Assembly (NCBI GenBank): GCA_035492775.1 | Contig: DATJIW010000110.1 | Coordinates: 62,001-126,000, forward strand | Direction: 5' to 3' | DNA: 64,000 nucleotides | DNA from: DATJFQ01 sp035492775 | GTDB lineage: Bacteria; Acidobacteriota; Vicinamibacteria; Vicinamibacterales; 2-12-FULL-66-21 | Shown: positions 24,668 through 33,778 of the stretch, one piece after another | Layout: each line of letters starts with the position of its first letter | Numbering within the stretch: position 1 is the stretch's first letter | Program-made: the position numbers and the translations under genes | Notes under the pieces: model-generated | Told to the model about the DNA's origin: nothing | Seen by the model: the letters and a program-made list of their open reading frames with translations, nothing else | Database searches by the model: none

Positions 24668-27421
24668 TTACTCCGCCCGGAGCGCGATCATTGGATCCAC
24701 GCGCGCCGCCCGCCGGGCCGGCAGGTATGCCGCAAACAGCGCGAGCGCGATCATCACGACCGCGGCAGCCGCGATCGTGATTGGGTCCCGCGCGTCGAGG
24801 CCGAACAGCAACGACTCCAGGATGGTCGTCCCCGCAAGCGCCGCTGGAACGCCGGCGGCGATGCCGACCGCGACGAGCAGGATCGATTCCCGCAGCACCA
24901 TCCATCGCACGGAGCGCTGCGCCGCGCCGAGGGCCATGCGCAGCCCGATCTCCGGGGTCCTGCGGGCGACGCCGTATGCCAGCAGCCCGTAGAGGCCGAT
25001 CGTAGAGAGCATGATGGCGACCGAGCCCAGCAGCGTGGCGAGCCGCGCGAACAGCCGCTCGCGCATCAGCGACTTGTCGATCTGATCGGTCTGCGACATG
25101 ACTGCGAACATCGGGACGTTTGCGTCGATGTCGTGGACGATCTGCCGCATCGTTGAGGCGAGGGCGGAAGGTGGTCCCGCGGTCCGGACCTCGAAGGTGG
25201 GGCTCTTCATGTCCGGCTGCTGCCGGTAGTAGAGATAGAACGTCGGCGGCTTTGGATCCCGGATCCCCGTGTATTTCGCATCGGCGACAATGCCGATGAC
25301 GTGGACTGGCGGGCGATTCCGCAGCCGTTCCGATCCCAGGACGATTTCGCGTCCGAGCACGTCGTCGGAGCCAAAGAGTTGTTTCGCGAGTGCCTGATTG
25401 ATGACGGCGACCGGGCCGCCGCCCTCGTCGCGCACCTCGAACGTCCGGCCGCGCAGCACACTGATGCTCAGCGTCTGGAAAAAACGCTCGTCGACGATCA
25501 GGCTCCACGCGAGATGAGAGCGGTCGAACGCACGTGCCTCCGGGCTGTCCGGTGCAGGAGAGTGTTCGTCCGGCCGGGCCGCGATTGAAATCGCGCTCGA
25601 ATGGCTGATCAGCCGATGGCTCGAGAGGGATGCGCCGATCACGCCTGGCGTACGGCGAACGTTCTCGAGAATCCGCCCGTACAGATCCGTGGTGCGCTGG
25701 CCTTCATATCCGCTCAGCGATGGATCGACGCGAAACAGGAGCAGGTGGGACGGATCGAATCCGAGTTCTGTCAACTGCAGATTTCGCAGCGATCGGACCA
25801 GCAGGCCGGCCCCGGCGATCAGCAGCAGCGAGAGCGCAATCTGCACCACGATGAGCGTGCCTGGCAACAGTCGGCGGTGGCCGACCGTTCCGCGGCCGCC
25901 TTCCTGCAGTGTCGTGCTCACGTCCACCTGCGTCGCCCGGATCGCCGGCACGAATCCGAATGCCACCGCGCAGCCAACGGCGATGGCGATCGCGAACAAC
26001 AGGACGCGCCAGTCGAGCGCGCCGACCCACGGGGTGTCGGCGAACGAATCTGCCAGCGCCGGCGCGAGTGCGGCGCCGAGCCACCAGGCCACGCCGACGC
26101 CCAGCGCGGCCGCCGCAGCCGCGAGCAGCACCGACTCGGTGATGAGCTGCCGGACGATTCGTCGCCGCGCCGCGCCTATGGCCGCGCGAACCGACAGCTC
26201 ACGAACACGCGCGCGTCCCCTGGCCAGGAGCAGACCGGCAACGTTGGCGCACGCTACGAGCAGCACGATTGCCGTCACGGCCGCCATCATGCGCAAGGGA
26301 TCCCGCATCGTCTCGCGGTTCTCGACCTGACCCTGCCCTCCGGGCACCAGAGTGAGCTTCGGAAGATCCTTCGCCGCGAGAGCCGGCTTGGCGGCCGCAA
26401 CCGTACTCTTCAACATGACGTCGAGCGCATCGCGGGCACGATCGGCCTCGACGCCCGGCTTCAGCCGCGCGAGCATGAGAACCCACCAGAAGTTCGGGTC
26501 CTGCGGCGGATCGTCGCCGGGGACGACGCGCATCTTCATCGCCATCGGAATGTAGAGGTCAGGGTCGGTGCCGACCTGGCCGGTTCCGTGAAATGCCCGC
26601 GGCATCACGCCGACAATCGTGAACGGAACCGAGTTGACCGCCACCGTCTGTCCGACGGCGGCCGCCGCGTCCCCGAACCGATGATGTGCCGCCGCGTAAC
26701 TGAGAATCGCCGCCGGCGGCGCCTCGGCTTTGTCGTCGAACGTGCCCAGTGGCCGGCCGGCGGACGGCCTTACGCCAAGGACATCGAAGTAATTGCCGGA
26801 CACGGCGTGAGCCGTCGCCAGCTCGGCGCGCCCGTCGACGACGGTGTTGACGTTGTACAGGTCCGCGAAGCCCAGCACATCGACGTACGGCGCGCCCTCC
26901 ATCTGGAATGCCTGGTACGCTGCGTACGAGAACGACGTGCTGGCCAGCCCCTGTTCGTTGTCCTCCCCGTACCCATCGAGCGAGGAGAATGGAAAAACCG
27001 GTCCGGACCTCCACTTCACGACGAAAAGCGACGACGGATCGGCAACCGGCATCGATCGGAGGAAGACGGTCTCGGTCAGGCTGAACACAGCGGCACTCGA
27101 ACCGATCCCGACCGCCAGCGACAGCACGGCAACTGCCGCAAACCCGGGGGAGCGGCGCAGGAGCCGCGCACCGTACACGAGATCCTGATGGATGCTGTCG
27201 ATCGTTGGAAATCCCCACATGGCGCGCGCGTCCTCTCTCAACCTCGTGACGTTGCCCACGTCGACTGCGGCCCGCCGCCGCGCTTCGTCCTCGCCAATGC
27301 CCAGTGCGGTGTAGCTCTGTGCCTTCCACTCGACGTGCTGTGCCATTTCCGCGCGCAGTTCGGCATCGAGCCGTCCGCGGTGGACGGCGGCACGAACCCG
27401 GCGGAGCAGACGCAGCATCAT
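24668..27421 (-). CDS. ADOP-family ABC permease (FtsX/MacB type), number 1
   Basis: This 917-residue protein has a short cytoplasmic prefix (about 1-70), a transmembrane helix (about 95-115), a large periplasmic MacB_PCD domain and three helices of a first FtsX unit, and then a second copy of the same layout ending in FtsX helices. No ATPase domain or gene is near. This matches the acidobacterial duplicated orphan permease family. Substrates of such proteins are not known; export or mechanotransmission roles are assumed from MacB. It lies 34 bp downstream of a PadR regulator gene and is probably controlled by it. Confidence 0.92.
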   Translation of the reverse strand: MMLRLLRRVRAAVHRGRLDAELRAEMAQHVEWKAQSYTALGIGEDEARRRAAVDVGNVTRLREDARAMWGFPTIDSIHQDLVYGARLLRRSPGFAAVAVLSLAVGIGSSAAVFSLTETVFLRSMPVADPSSLFVVKWRSGPVFPFSSLDGYGEDNEQGLASTSFSYAAYQAFQMEGAPYVDVLGFADLYNVNTVVDGRAELATAHAVSGNYFDVLGVRPSAGRPLGTFDDKAEAPPAAILSYAAAHHRFGDAAAAVGQTVAVNSVPFTIVGVMPRAFHGTGQVGTDPDLYIPMAMKMRVVPGDDPPQDPNFWWVLMLARLKPGVEADRARDALDVMLKSTVAAAKPALAAKDLPKLTLVPGGQGQVENRETMRDPLRMMAAVTAIVLLVACANVAGLLLARGRARVRELSVRAAIGAARRRIVRQLITESVLLAAAAAALGVGVAWWLGAALAPALADSFADTPWVGALDWRVLLFAIAIAVGCAVAFGFVPAIRATQVDVSTTLQEGGRGTVGHRRLLPGTLIVVQIALSLLLIAGAGLLVRSLRNLQLTELGFDPSHLLLFRVDPSLSGYEGQRTTDLYGRILENVRRTPGVIGASLSSHRLISHSSAISIAARPDEHSPAPDSPEARAFDRSHLAWSLIVDERFFQTLSISVLRGRTFEVRDEGGGPVAVINQALAKQLFGSDDVLGREIVLGSERLRNRPPVHVIGIVADAKYTGIRDPKPPTFYLYYRQQPDMKSPTFEVRTAGPPSALASTMRQIVHDIDANVPMFAVMSQTDQIDKSLMRERLFARLATLLGSVAIMLSTIGLYGLLAYGVARRTPEIGLRMALGAAQRSVRWMVLRESILLVAVGIAAGVPAALAGTTILESLLFGLDARDPITIAAAAVVMIALALFAAYLPARRAARVDPMIALRAE

Positions 27422-27455
27422 GATCCCTAGACGTTCAATGGGAGTCTTCGGTTGG

Positions 27456-27794
27456 CTAAGCCGGTTTCATGACCCGTCTGATCGCGCCGACCACGCGGTC
27501 GAAGCTCGTCTCCGCGTCCCCCAACGCGCGGCGTCCGGCGCGGGTGAGGCGGTAGTACCGGGCCTTCCGGTTGTTCGCCGAGTGGCCCCACTCGGAATCC
27601 ACGAGTCCTTGCAGCTGCAGCCGCTGAAGCGCCGGATACAGCGAGCCCTCCTCCACGTGGAGGACGTCTCCCGAGACCATGCGGATATGCTGCGCGATGC
27701 CGTATCCGTGCATGACGCCGATGGACAACGTTTTGAGCACCAGCATGTCGAGGGTGCCCGGCAGCAGCTCCTGGCGGTCGGTTTTCTTTCCCAT
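27456..27794 (-). CDS. PadR-family transcriptional regulator, ADOP-linked
   Basis: This 112-residue protein has the PadR winged-helix signature: LLPGTLDMLVLKTLSIGVMHGYGIAQHI, VEEGSLYPALQRLQLQGLV and NRKARYYRLTRAGR. It is a putative repressor of its own gene and the ADOP permease gene downstream. A perfect 6-5-6 palindrome overlaps its start codon and is the likely operator. It is divergent from the cyanophycinase-like gene, which begins 64 bp away. Confidence 0.93.
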   Translation of the reverse strand: MGKKTDRQELLPGTLDMLVLKTLSIGVMHGYGIAQHIRMVSGDVLHVEEGSLYPALQRLQLQGLVDSEWGHSANNRKARYYRLTRAGRRALGDAETSFDRVVGAIRRVMKPA

Positions 27795-27807
27795 AGATTG
27801 TCTATGG
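27791..27807. promoter_or_regulatory. Palindrome at the PadR start codon (probable operator)
   Basis: CCATAG-ATTGT-CTATGG is a perfect 6-bp inverted repeat with a 5-bp spacer. Its left arm contains the ATG of the PadR gene (minus strand), so a bound protein would block transcription or translation of that gene. Autoregulation by PadR is an inference from position and symmetry. Confidence 0.6.
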
Positions 27808-27844
27808 ATGACACGCTATCCCGGATCGGCCGCGGCCGTCAAGG

Positions 27845-27850
27845 TACAAT
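27845..27850 (+). promoter_or_regulatory. -10 hexamer of a probable leaderless promoter
   Basis: TACAAT ends 7 nt before the ATG at 27858. No Shine-Dalgarno sequence is visible in the 7-nt gap. Confidence 0.5.
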
Positions 27851-27857
27851 CGTCCTC

Positions 27858-28658
27858 ATGGTGCGTCGATTCCTGGCGGCGGCGGTGGCGGTATGGCTCC
27901 TCGCGGTGGCGTCGGCGTACGCGCAGAGCGGAACGCTGATCGTCGTGGGCGGCGGAGATACCGGCCCCGAGATCGTGTCGAAGGCGCTCGCCATTGCGGG
28001 CGGCGCGAATGCCATCGTCGCAGTCCTGCCGCAGGCGTCGGCGGAACCGGACGCAGGGGATGAATCGGTGAAGATGTGGAAGGACGCGGGTGCGAACGAG
28101 GCCCTGAAGGTGTCGTTCGACGACCGCGCCGCTGCCACCGACACGCTGAAGCGTGCCACGCTCATCTGGATGCCCGGCGGCGATCAGAACCGCTTCATGA
28201 AAGCGATTCAGGGGACAGGTCTCGACGACGCGATCCGCGATCGATACGCACATGGAGCCGCCGTCGGCGGGACGAGCGCGGGCGCGGCGATCCTGGTGCG
28301 ATCGATGTTCACCGGCGACGCGGATCTGAAATCATTGACCGCGGGCGCGACGGTGATTGCGCCCGGCCTGGGCCTCTGGCCGGAGGTGCTCGTCGATCAG
28401 CACTTCCTGACCCGCCAGCGGGACAACCGTCTCCTGAGCGCCGTGCTCGATCATCCTGACCTCGTCGGCGTCGGCATCGACGAATCCACCGGCGTCATCG
28501 TCCGCGGTCATGCGTTCGACGTCATCGGCAGGAGCTCCGTCGTGGTGATGGACGCGCGTCATGCGCACGTCGACAAGGCGTCGCCCGGCCAGCGCGTTTC
28601 CGGGCGCGGCATCTCGGTCTCCGTGCTGCACGCCGGACAGCATTACGACTTGCGCTGA
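27858..28658 (+). CDS. Secreted cyanophycinase-like peptidase (S51 family)
   Basis: This 266-residue protein has a signal peptide (about 1-22, cleavage near AYAQS). The mature part begins GTLIVVGGGDTGPEIV and has the nucleophile motif GGTSAGAAIL (Ser in G-T-S-A-G) and the later LGLWPEVLVDQHFLTR.RDNRL segment typical of cyanophycinases. The S51 family cleaves cyanophycin or Asp/isoAsp peptides; export implies that it uses extracellular polymers or peptides. It is a single gene with a leaderless-type start at 27858. Confidence 0.87.
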   Translation: MVRRFLAAAVAVWLLAVASAYAQSGTLIVVGGGDTGPEIVSKALAIAGGANAIVAVLPQASAEPDAGDESVKMWKDAGANEALKVSFDDRAAATDTLKRATLIWMPGGDQNRFMKAIQGTGLDDAIRDRYAHGAAVGGTSAGAAILVRSMFTGDADLKSLTAGATVIAPGLGLWPEVLVDQHFLTRQRDNRLLSAVLDHPDLVGVGIDESTGVIVRGHAFDVIGRSSVVVMDARHAHVDKASPGQRVSGRGISVSVLHAGQHYDLR

Positions 28659-28746
28659 ATTGGCGGTTTCGAATCGCAGACTGATTGAAGCGCCCGGATT
28701 TCAGATCGCCGATTTCATCTGCATTCCGAAAGCAACAATCTGGCAA

Positions 28747-29094
28747 TCAGAAGTTTTCCAGCCTGCCCTCGAGCGTGTCCGTCATGGCGCGCAGCGTGCG
28801 GTAAGCGCGGCCGAGCGCTTTCTGACCGGCGGTATCGAGCAGGAAATGCGTTCGACGGCGGCCGCCGCGCTCCGGCGTCGGGTTTCCCACGTACGACACG
28901 ACCATCCGCTTCCTTTCGAGACGATCCAGCGTCACGTAGATCGAGCTGACCGGCACGTCGCGCGTCGTCCGCTCGGCAATCTCGCGGCGGATTTCGGCGC
29001 CATAGGTGCCGTTTCCAAGTCGTAGCAGCGCAAGGAGTACGAGCAGTTCCAGCTCGCCGAGAACGGCTGCGTAGTAGTCGTCGATATGTTTCAC
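28747..29094 (-). CDS. PadR-family transcriptional regulator, orphan
   Basis: This protein of about 115 residues has LGELELLVLLALLRLGNGTYGAEI, VSSIYVTLDRLERKRMVVSYVG and RGGRRRTHFLLDTAG, i.e. the PadR winged helix followed by its C-terminal dimerisation helix. Unlike the other two PadR genes in the window it has no permease gene downstream. The start at GTG 29094 is preferred over GTG 29136 because TATACT (29102-29107, minus strand) ends 7 nt before it and because it gives the usual short N-terminus. It is divergent from the glutamine synthetase gene; a regulatory link to it is possible but unproven. Confidence 0.85.
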   Translation of the reverse strand: MKHIDDYYAAVLGELELLVLLALLRLGNGTYGAEIRREIAERTTRDVPVSSIYVTLDRLERKRMVVSYVGNPTPERGGRRRTHFLLDTAGQKALGRAYRTLRAMTDTLEGRLENF

Positions 29095-29232
29095 TTTGTT
29101 AAGTATATATCTGAGAATTTCATAGCTCGGCTGCACTTTCCGCTTGAAGCGCGGCGTTTTCGCGACTCATAATCGAACGCCTGAGGCCCTGACGACGCCC
29201 GCCGCCGTACGCTCCATCGAAAGGACACGCAC

Positions 29233-31416
29233 ATGGGTTCCGCAGCATCCGGGGAAGCGATTCGCAACATCAACGAGTTCGGCCTGTCGGTTCGCAATGC
29301 GCAGCCGCAGAGCCGCCGGGCGGCCGAAGAGTTCGGGTCGCTGACGTTCAACGAGGAAGTGCAGCGGGCCCGTTTGCCGAAGGACGTGTTCCGGGGACTC
29401 CGGCGGTCGATCGCGCACGGTGAGGCCGTGGACCCCGGTATCGCCGATATCCTCGCCAGCGCGCTGAAGGACTGGGCCGTCGAGCACGGCGCCACGCACT
29501 ACACGCACTGGTTCCAGCCGATGACGGGCATCACCGCCGAGAAGCACGACGCCTTCCTGACCCCGACTTCCGACGGCCGGGCGGTTGCGGAGTTCAGCGG
29601 CAAGGAGCTGGTGCGCGGCGAGCCCGACGCGTCGAGCTTCCCGTCCGGCGGCATGCGCTCGACCTTCGAAGCCCGCGGCTACACCGCGTGGGACCCCACG
29701 AGTCCGCCCTGGCTGCTCGTGACGCCGCAGGGGACGACACTCGTCATCCCCACCGCGTTCGTGAGCTGGACGGGCGACGCGCTGGACAAGAAGACTCCGC
29801 TGCTCCGCTCCCAGGAGGCGCTCTCGAAGCAGGCCGTACGCATCCTGAAGCTGTTCGGGTCGAAAGCGCAGCGCGTCACGACCACCTGCGGGCCGGAGCA
29901 GGAGTACTTCCTGATCGATCGCCATTTCTACTTCAACCGCCCCGACCTGATTAATGCGGGGCGGACGCTGTTTGGCGCGCGTCCTCCCAAAGGGCAGGAG
30001 ATGGAGGACCACTATTTCGGGTCGATCCCCGACCGCGTGCTTGCGTTCATGATGGAGGTCGAACGGGAGCTGTACAAGGTCGGCGTGCCTTTGAAGACAC
30101 GTCACAACGAGGTTGCGCCGAGTCAGTACGAAGTCGCGCCGATTTTCGAGAACGCCAACATCGCCACCGACCATCAGATGATGACGATGGAGATGCTGCG
30201 CCGGGTGGCGCCGAAGTTCGGCCTCGCGTGTCTGCTGCACGAGAAGCCGTTCGCGGGCGTGAACGGCTCCGGCAAGCATCTGAACTGGTCGATGAGCGAC
30301 GAGCTCGGGAACAACCTGCTGAACCCGGGCGAAACGCCGCACGAGAATCTGCAGTTCCTCGTGTTCTGCGCCGCAATGCTGCGCGCGGTCAACAAGTATC
30401 AGGGACTGCTGCGATTCTCGATCGCGAGCGCCGGCAACGATCACCGCCTCGGCGCGAACGAAGCGCCGCCGGCCATCATCTCGATCTTCCTGGGCGACAT
30501 GCTGACCGACATCTTCCAGCAGATCGAGAAGGCTGGCAGCGCGAAGACCACGAAGAGCGGCGGGATTCTCGATATCGGGGTCAACGTGCTGCCGAAGCTG
30601 CCGCGCGACGCCGGCGACCGCAACCGCACGAGCCCCTTTGCCTTTACCGGCAACAAGTTCGAGTTCCGTGCGGTCTCATCGAACCAGAGCATCGCTCTGC
30701 CGAACGTCTGCCTCAACGTCGCTGTCACCGAGGCGCTCGATTACTGCGCCAGCGAGCTCGAGAAAGGGCTGAAGGAAGGCAAGAAGCTGCAGGCCGCCGT
30801 CAAGTCCCTGCTCACGAAACTGGTCAAGGACAACAAGCGCATCATCTTCAACGGCAACGGCTACTCCGACGAGTGGCAGAAGGACGCCGCGAAGCGCGGG
30901 CTGCTTAATCACCGCACGTCGGTGGACGCCTATGGGGAGGCGCTGAAGCCCGACGTGGTACGCGCGTTCGAGAAGTACGGCGTCATGAACGAACGCGAGC
31001 TGCACGCCCGCTACGAGGTCGCCGTCGAGCAGTACAACAAGACCATCAACATCGAGGCGCAGCTCATGGCGTTGATGGCCAACCGCTACATCCTGCCCGC
31101 CGCATACCGGTATCAGGCCGAGGTGGCGCAGAGCGTGGCGGCGGTCAAGGCAGCCGGCGGAACGGCCAGGGAAACGCGGCGGACGCTGGATCAGATCACC
31201 GCGCTGACAGACGAATGCAAAGGCGCCCTGACGGCGCTCCAGGATCTTCTCGACCACGAGCACGATGGCAACGCCGAGAAACACGCGAAATGGTTCCGCG
31301 ACCGGGTCATTCCGGCGATGCAGGCACTCCGCGATGCCGGCGACGGGCTCGAAGGGCTCGTCCCGAACGACCTCTGGCCACTGCCCACGTATCGCGAGAT
31401 GTTGTTCGTGAAGTGA
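29233..31416 (+). CDS. glnN: Type III glutamine synthetase
   Basis: This 727-residue protein has the length of GSIII enzymes, much longer than type I. It has GPEQEYFLID, RHNEVAPSQYEVAPIFE, EKPFAGVNGSGKHLNWS, SAGNDHRLGANEAPPAI and AFTGNKFEFRAV motifs, which build the ATP, glutamate and metal sites. The enzyme makes glutamine from glutamate, ammonium and ATP in the cytoplasm. AAGGA lies 7 nt before the ATG. It is divergent from the orphan PadR and ends 4 bp before the convergent PAS sensor kinase. Confidence 0.96.
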   Translation: MGSAASGEAIRNINEFGLSVRNAQPQSRRAAEEFGSLTFNEEVQRARLPKDVFRGLRRSIAHGEAVDPGIADILASALKDWAVEHGATHYTHWFQPMTGITAEKHDAFLTPTSDGRAVAEFSGKELVRGEPDASSFPSGGMRSTFEARGYTAWDPTSPPWLLVTPQGTTLVIPTAFVSWTGDALDKKTPLLRSQEALSKQAVRILKLFGSKAQRVTTTCGPEQEYFLIDRHFYFNRPDLINAGRTLFGARPPKGQEMEDHYFGSIPDRVLAFMMEVERELYKVGVPLKTRHNEVAPSQYEVAPIFENANIATDHQMMTMEMLRRVAPKFGLACLLHEKPFAGVNGSGKHLNWSMSDELGNNLLNPGETPHENLQFLVFCAAMLRAVNKYQGLLRFSIASAGNDHRLGANEAPPAIISIFLGDMLTDIFQQIEKAGSAKTTKSGGILDIGVNVLPKLPRDAGDRNRTSPFAFTGNKFEFRAVSSNQSIALPNVCLNVAVTEALDYCASELEKGLKEGKKLQAAVKSLLTKLVKDNKRIIFNGNGYSDEWQKDAAKRGLLNHRTSVDAYGEALKPDVVRAFEKYGVMNERELHARYEVAVEQYNKTINIEAQLMALMANRYILPAAYRYQAEVAQSVAAVKAAGGTARETRRTLDQITALTDECKGALTALQDLLDHEHDGNAEKHAKWFRDRVIPAMQALRDAGDGLEGLVPNDLWPLPTYREMLFVK

Positions 31417-31420
31417 TCGA

Positions 31421-32812
31421 TTAGCGCCGGGGCAGTGTCACCGTCGCAACGGTGCCGCCGCCCGCCGGGCATTCGAGGTCGAGCGTCCCGCCATGACGCT
31501 CGACCACTCTGCGCGCCGTCGGAAGTCCGAGACCCGTTCCACGGTGCTTTGTCGTGAAGAACGGCTCGAACACCTTCTCTCGGACATCCGGCGGGATCCC
31601 CGGACCCTGATCTGCAATCGCGACAGTCACGCGGTCATCACTGCTCGCCACGGCGACACGGACGACGCCGCGCGTCCCCTGCGCCTGAGTCGCGTTCAGC
31701 AGCAGATTGAGAAAGACGGTACGCAGCTGGTCGGCGTCCGCCTGGATCAGCGGGTTCTCCCCACTCACTTCGATCGCGACGTCCTGTTGTACCGGATCGC
31801 GTCGAACGTGCCCGACCGTCTCCGCGATCAAAAGCCCGAGCGGAACCGTCGTCAACTGCAGGTCACGAGGCCGTGCGAACACCAGCAGGTCCTGGACGAT
31901 CGCGTTGAGTGAGTCGAGCCGGGTGATGATGTCTCCCATCACCGCTTTATCCCGGGATGCGTCCGGCAGGCGGCCGCCGATGACCTGCAGCGCGCCGCGA
32001 ATACCGGCGATCGGATTCTTCACTTCATGCGCGACGACCGCCGCCATCTCTCCGAGGCGAGCCAGCGCCGCCTGCTCCCGCAGTCGCACCTCCGACGCCT
32101 TCCGGGCGGTGATGTCGTAGCGGATCGCCATGTACTGATAGGGCTTCCGGCGGTCGTCGAGAAACGGGACGATGGTGGTGTCGACCCAATAGTACGAGCC
32201 GTCCTTGGCCCGGTTGCGGATTTCGCCGCGCCAGATTCGTCCGTTGGCGATCGTATGCCAGAGATCTCGGATGAATTCCTTCGAGTGATGGCCGGAGTTG
32301 ATCAACCGGTGATCCTGCCCGAGCAGTTCCTGGCGGGGGTATTTGGAGATCTCCACGAATCGATCGTTCGCGTAGGTAATGCGTCCCTGGACGTCTGTCG
32401 TCGCAACGATGGCGGCCTGGTCGAGTGCGAACTTCGTGTCGGCGAGATCCTTGACCGATTGGTCGAGGGCGCGGCCGATGTGGCCGTACTTCGTGACGAG
32501 CCACGCCGTGATCCACATGCCTGCCATGGTGAGGCCGCGGTTGGCGACGGCGTACGCCACCGGTCCCCCCGGCGGAGAGATCCACGCACCCACCGCGGTC
32601 AAGACCGTCGCAAGCGTGGCGGCCCACCAGGGATACCGCGGAGCATTGATGAACAGGCCGAGGATGATGACGATTCCGTAGAGGGCCGAAGTCGCAATTC
32701 CGAAAGGCAGGTAGGCGTCGAGCAGGAAGATCGCCGCTGTCAGGCCCATGGCCACCAGGAAATATGTCCGGTCGGCGCCAACCGCGAAACGACCGCTTGA
32801 CGGCACGGGCAT
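31421..32812 (-). CDS. PAS-domain sensor histidine kinase
   Basis: This protein of about 463 residues has three to four hydrophobic N-terminal helices (about 12-115), a PAS/PAC domain (about 130-250) with ITYANDRFVEISKYP and WVDTTIVPFLDD, a HisKA region with phospho-His in AVVAHEVKNPIAGIRG and a HATPase_c domain with LNLLLNATQAQ, DQGPGIPP and HRGTGLGLPTARRV. It is a NtrB-like soluble-signal kinase by architecture. No response regulator gene is adjacent. The start at 32812 is chosen because the residues before it do not resemble the family; no clear ribosome-binding site is seen. Confidence 0.9.
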   Translation of the reverse strand: MPVPSSGRFAVGADRTYFLVAMGLTAAIFLLDAYLPFGIATSALYGIVIILGLFINAPRYPWWAATLATVLTAVGAWISPPGGPVAYAVANRGLTMAGMWITAWLVTKYGHIGRALDQSVKDLADTKFALDQAAIVATTDVQGRITYANDRFVEISKYPRQELLGQDHRLINSGHHSKEFIRDLWHTIANGRIWRGEIRNRAKDGSYYWVDTTIVPFLDDRRKPYQYMAIRYDITARKASEVRLREQAALARLGEMAAVVAHEVKNPIAGIRGALQVIGGRLPDASRDKAVMGDIITRLDSLNAIVQDLLVFARPRDLQLTTVPLGLLIAETVGHVRRDPVQQDVAIEVSGENPLIQADADQLRTVFLNLLLNATQAQGTRGVVRVAVASSDDRVTVAIADQGPGIPPDVREKVFEPFFTTKHRGTGLGLPTARRVVERHGGTLDLECPAGGGTVATVTLPRR

Positions 32813-32892
32813 GCACACACATGATTCGCGCGAGCAACACCGCCAGTCAACCGCTGACCGCCAGCCTTCGTCCAATACGTAGGGAGGTCGCT

Positions 32893-33759
32893 GTGCCCAT
32901 CCGTTCCGCTCTCGCAGTGTCAGTCCTGCTTGCCGCTTTTCTGCCCCAGGCCAACCAGCCGAGGCGCGCCGTCGATCTGGAGGCGGCCGACTGCTCCGGC
33001 CATCAATCCAGCTGGAGCGGATTGCGCACGGCGTACGGAACCCAGCGCACGTCGGTGCCCGCCGGCGGAACGCTCGACGTCCGTCCCGAGGACAACGGGG
33101 GCGTGCAGGTCGTGCACGGAAAGGGCAGCACTTACGCCATCACGGCTTGTATCGCCGCTGGCGCCAGAACGATCGAGGAGGCGCAGCGGGCCGTCGCCGC
33201 CGTTCGGATCGTCGTCGAAGGCTCCCACGTCACCACGACGGGCGGCGGCGCCGACCAGAAGGCAAGCGTCCAGCTCATTATTGAAGCGCCCGGCGACGCG
33301 CACATTCAAGCGAGGACAGCCAACGGTCCGATCGGGTTCGAGGACGTCGCGGGCACGTTTACCGCCGACGCGTCGAACGGGCCGATATCGCTGCGCAACG
33401 TGCGCGGGACAGCGACGGTCCGTGCACACAACGGTCCGATCAGCATCCAAGGCAGTGCGGGAACGATAGACGCGCAAGCGTCGAATGGACCGATCGATGT
33501 GACACTCGAAGGTACTGAATGGAACGGCAAACTGGACGCTCGGTCGGTCAACGGACCGCTGTCTGTCACCGTTCCGGACGGATTCCGCTCAGGCGTCGAG
33601 ATCTCGTCCTCGTCTCATTCGCCGTGGAGCTGCCGCCTCGCCGAATGCCGCTCGATCTCCGGAGACCGCGATTACGACAGCGGCCGCACTCTTCGGCTCG
33701 GCCGCGATCCGATTACCGTGCGGGTCTCGACGAACAACGGACCCGTCGCCGTCCAGTAG
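32893..33759 (+). CDS. Secreted NGPI-repeat (DUF4097-like) protein
   Basis: This 288-residue protein starts with GTG, preceded by GGAGG at 32883-32887, and a signal peptide (about 1-22). From about residue 140 it has six copies of an NGPI/NGPL/NGPV turn, mostly spaced by 17-25 residues (TANGPIGF, SNGPISL, HNGPISI, SNGPIDV, VNGPLSV, NNGPVAV), as in DUF4097 beta-solenoid proteins. These are thought to be extracytoplasmic; function is unknown. It is a single gene, divergent from the PAS kinase and convergent with the PhzF-like gene. Confidence 0.8.
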   Translation: MPIRSALAVSVLLAAFLPQANQPRRAVDLEAADCSGHQSSWSGLRTAYGTQRTSVPAGGTLDVRPEDNGGVQVVHGKGSTYAITACIAAGARTIEEAQRAVAAVRIVVEGSHVTTTGGGADQKASVQLIIEAPGDAHIQARTANGPIGFEDVAGTFTADASNGPISLRNVRGTATVRAHNGPISIQGSAGTIDAQASNGPIDVTLEGTEWNGKLDARSVNGPLSVTVPDGFRSGVEISSSSHSPWSCRLAECRSISGDRDYDSGRTLRLGRDPITVRVSTNNGPVAVQ

Positions 33760-33778
33760 CTCCGGCGAGGCCGGGCAC

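Noticed and set aside
25601..27430. Long open frame opposite the first ADOP gene (609 codons)
   Set aside because: It mirrors the GC-rich codon pattern of the real gene and has Arg/Ala/Gln-rich low-information sequence without domains.
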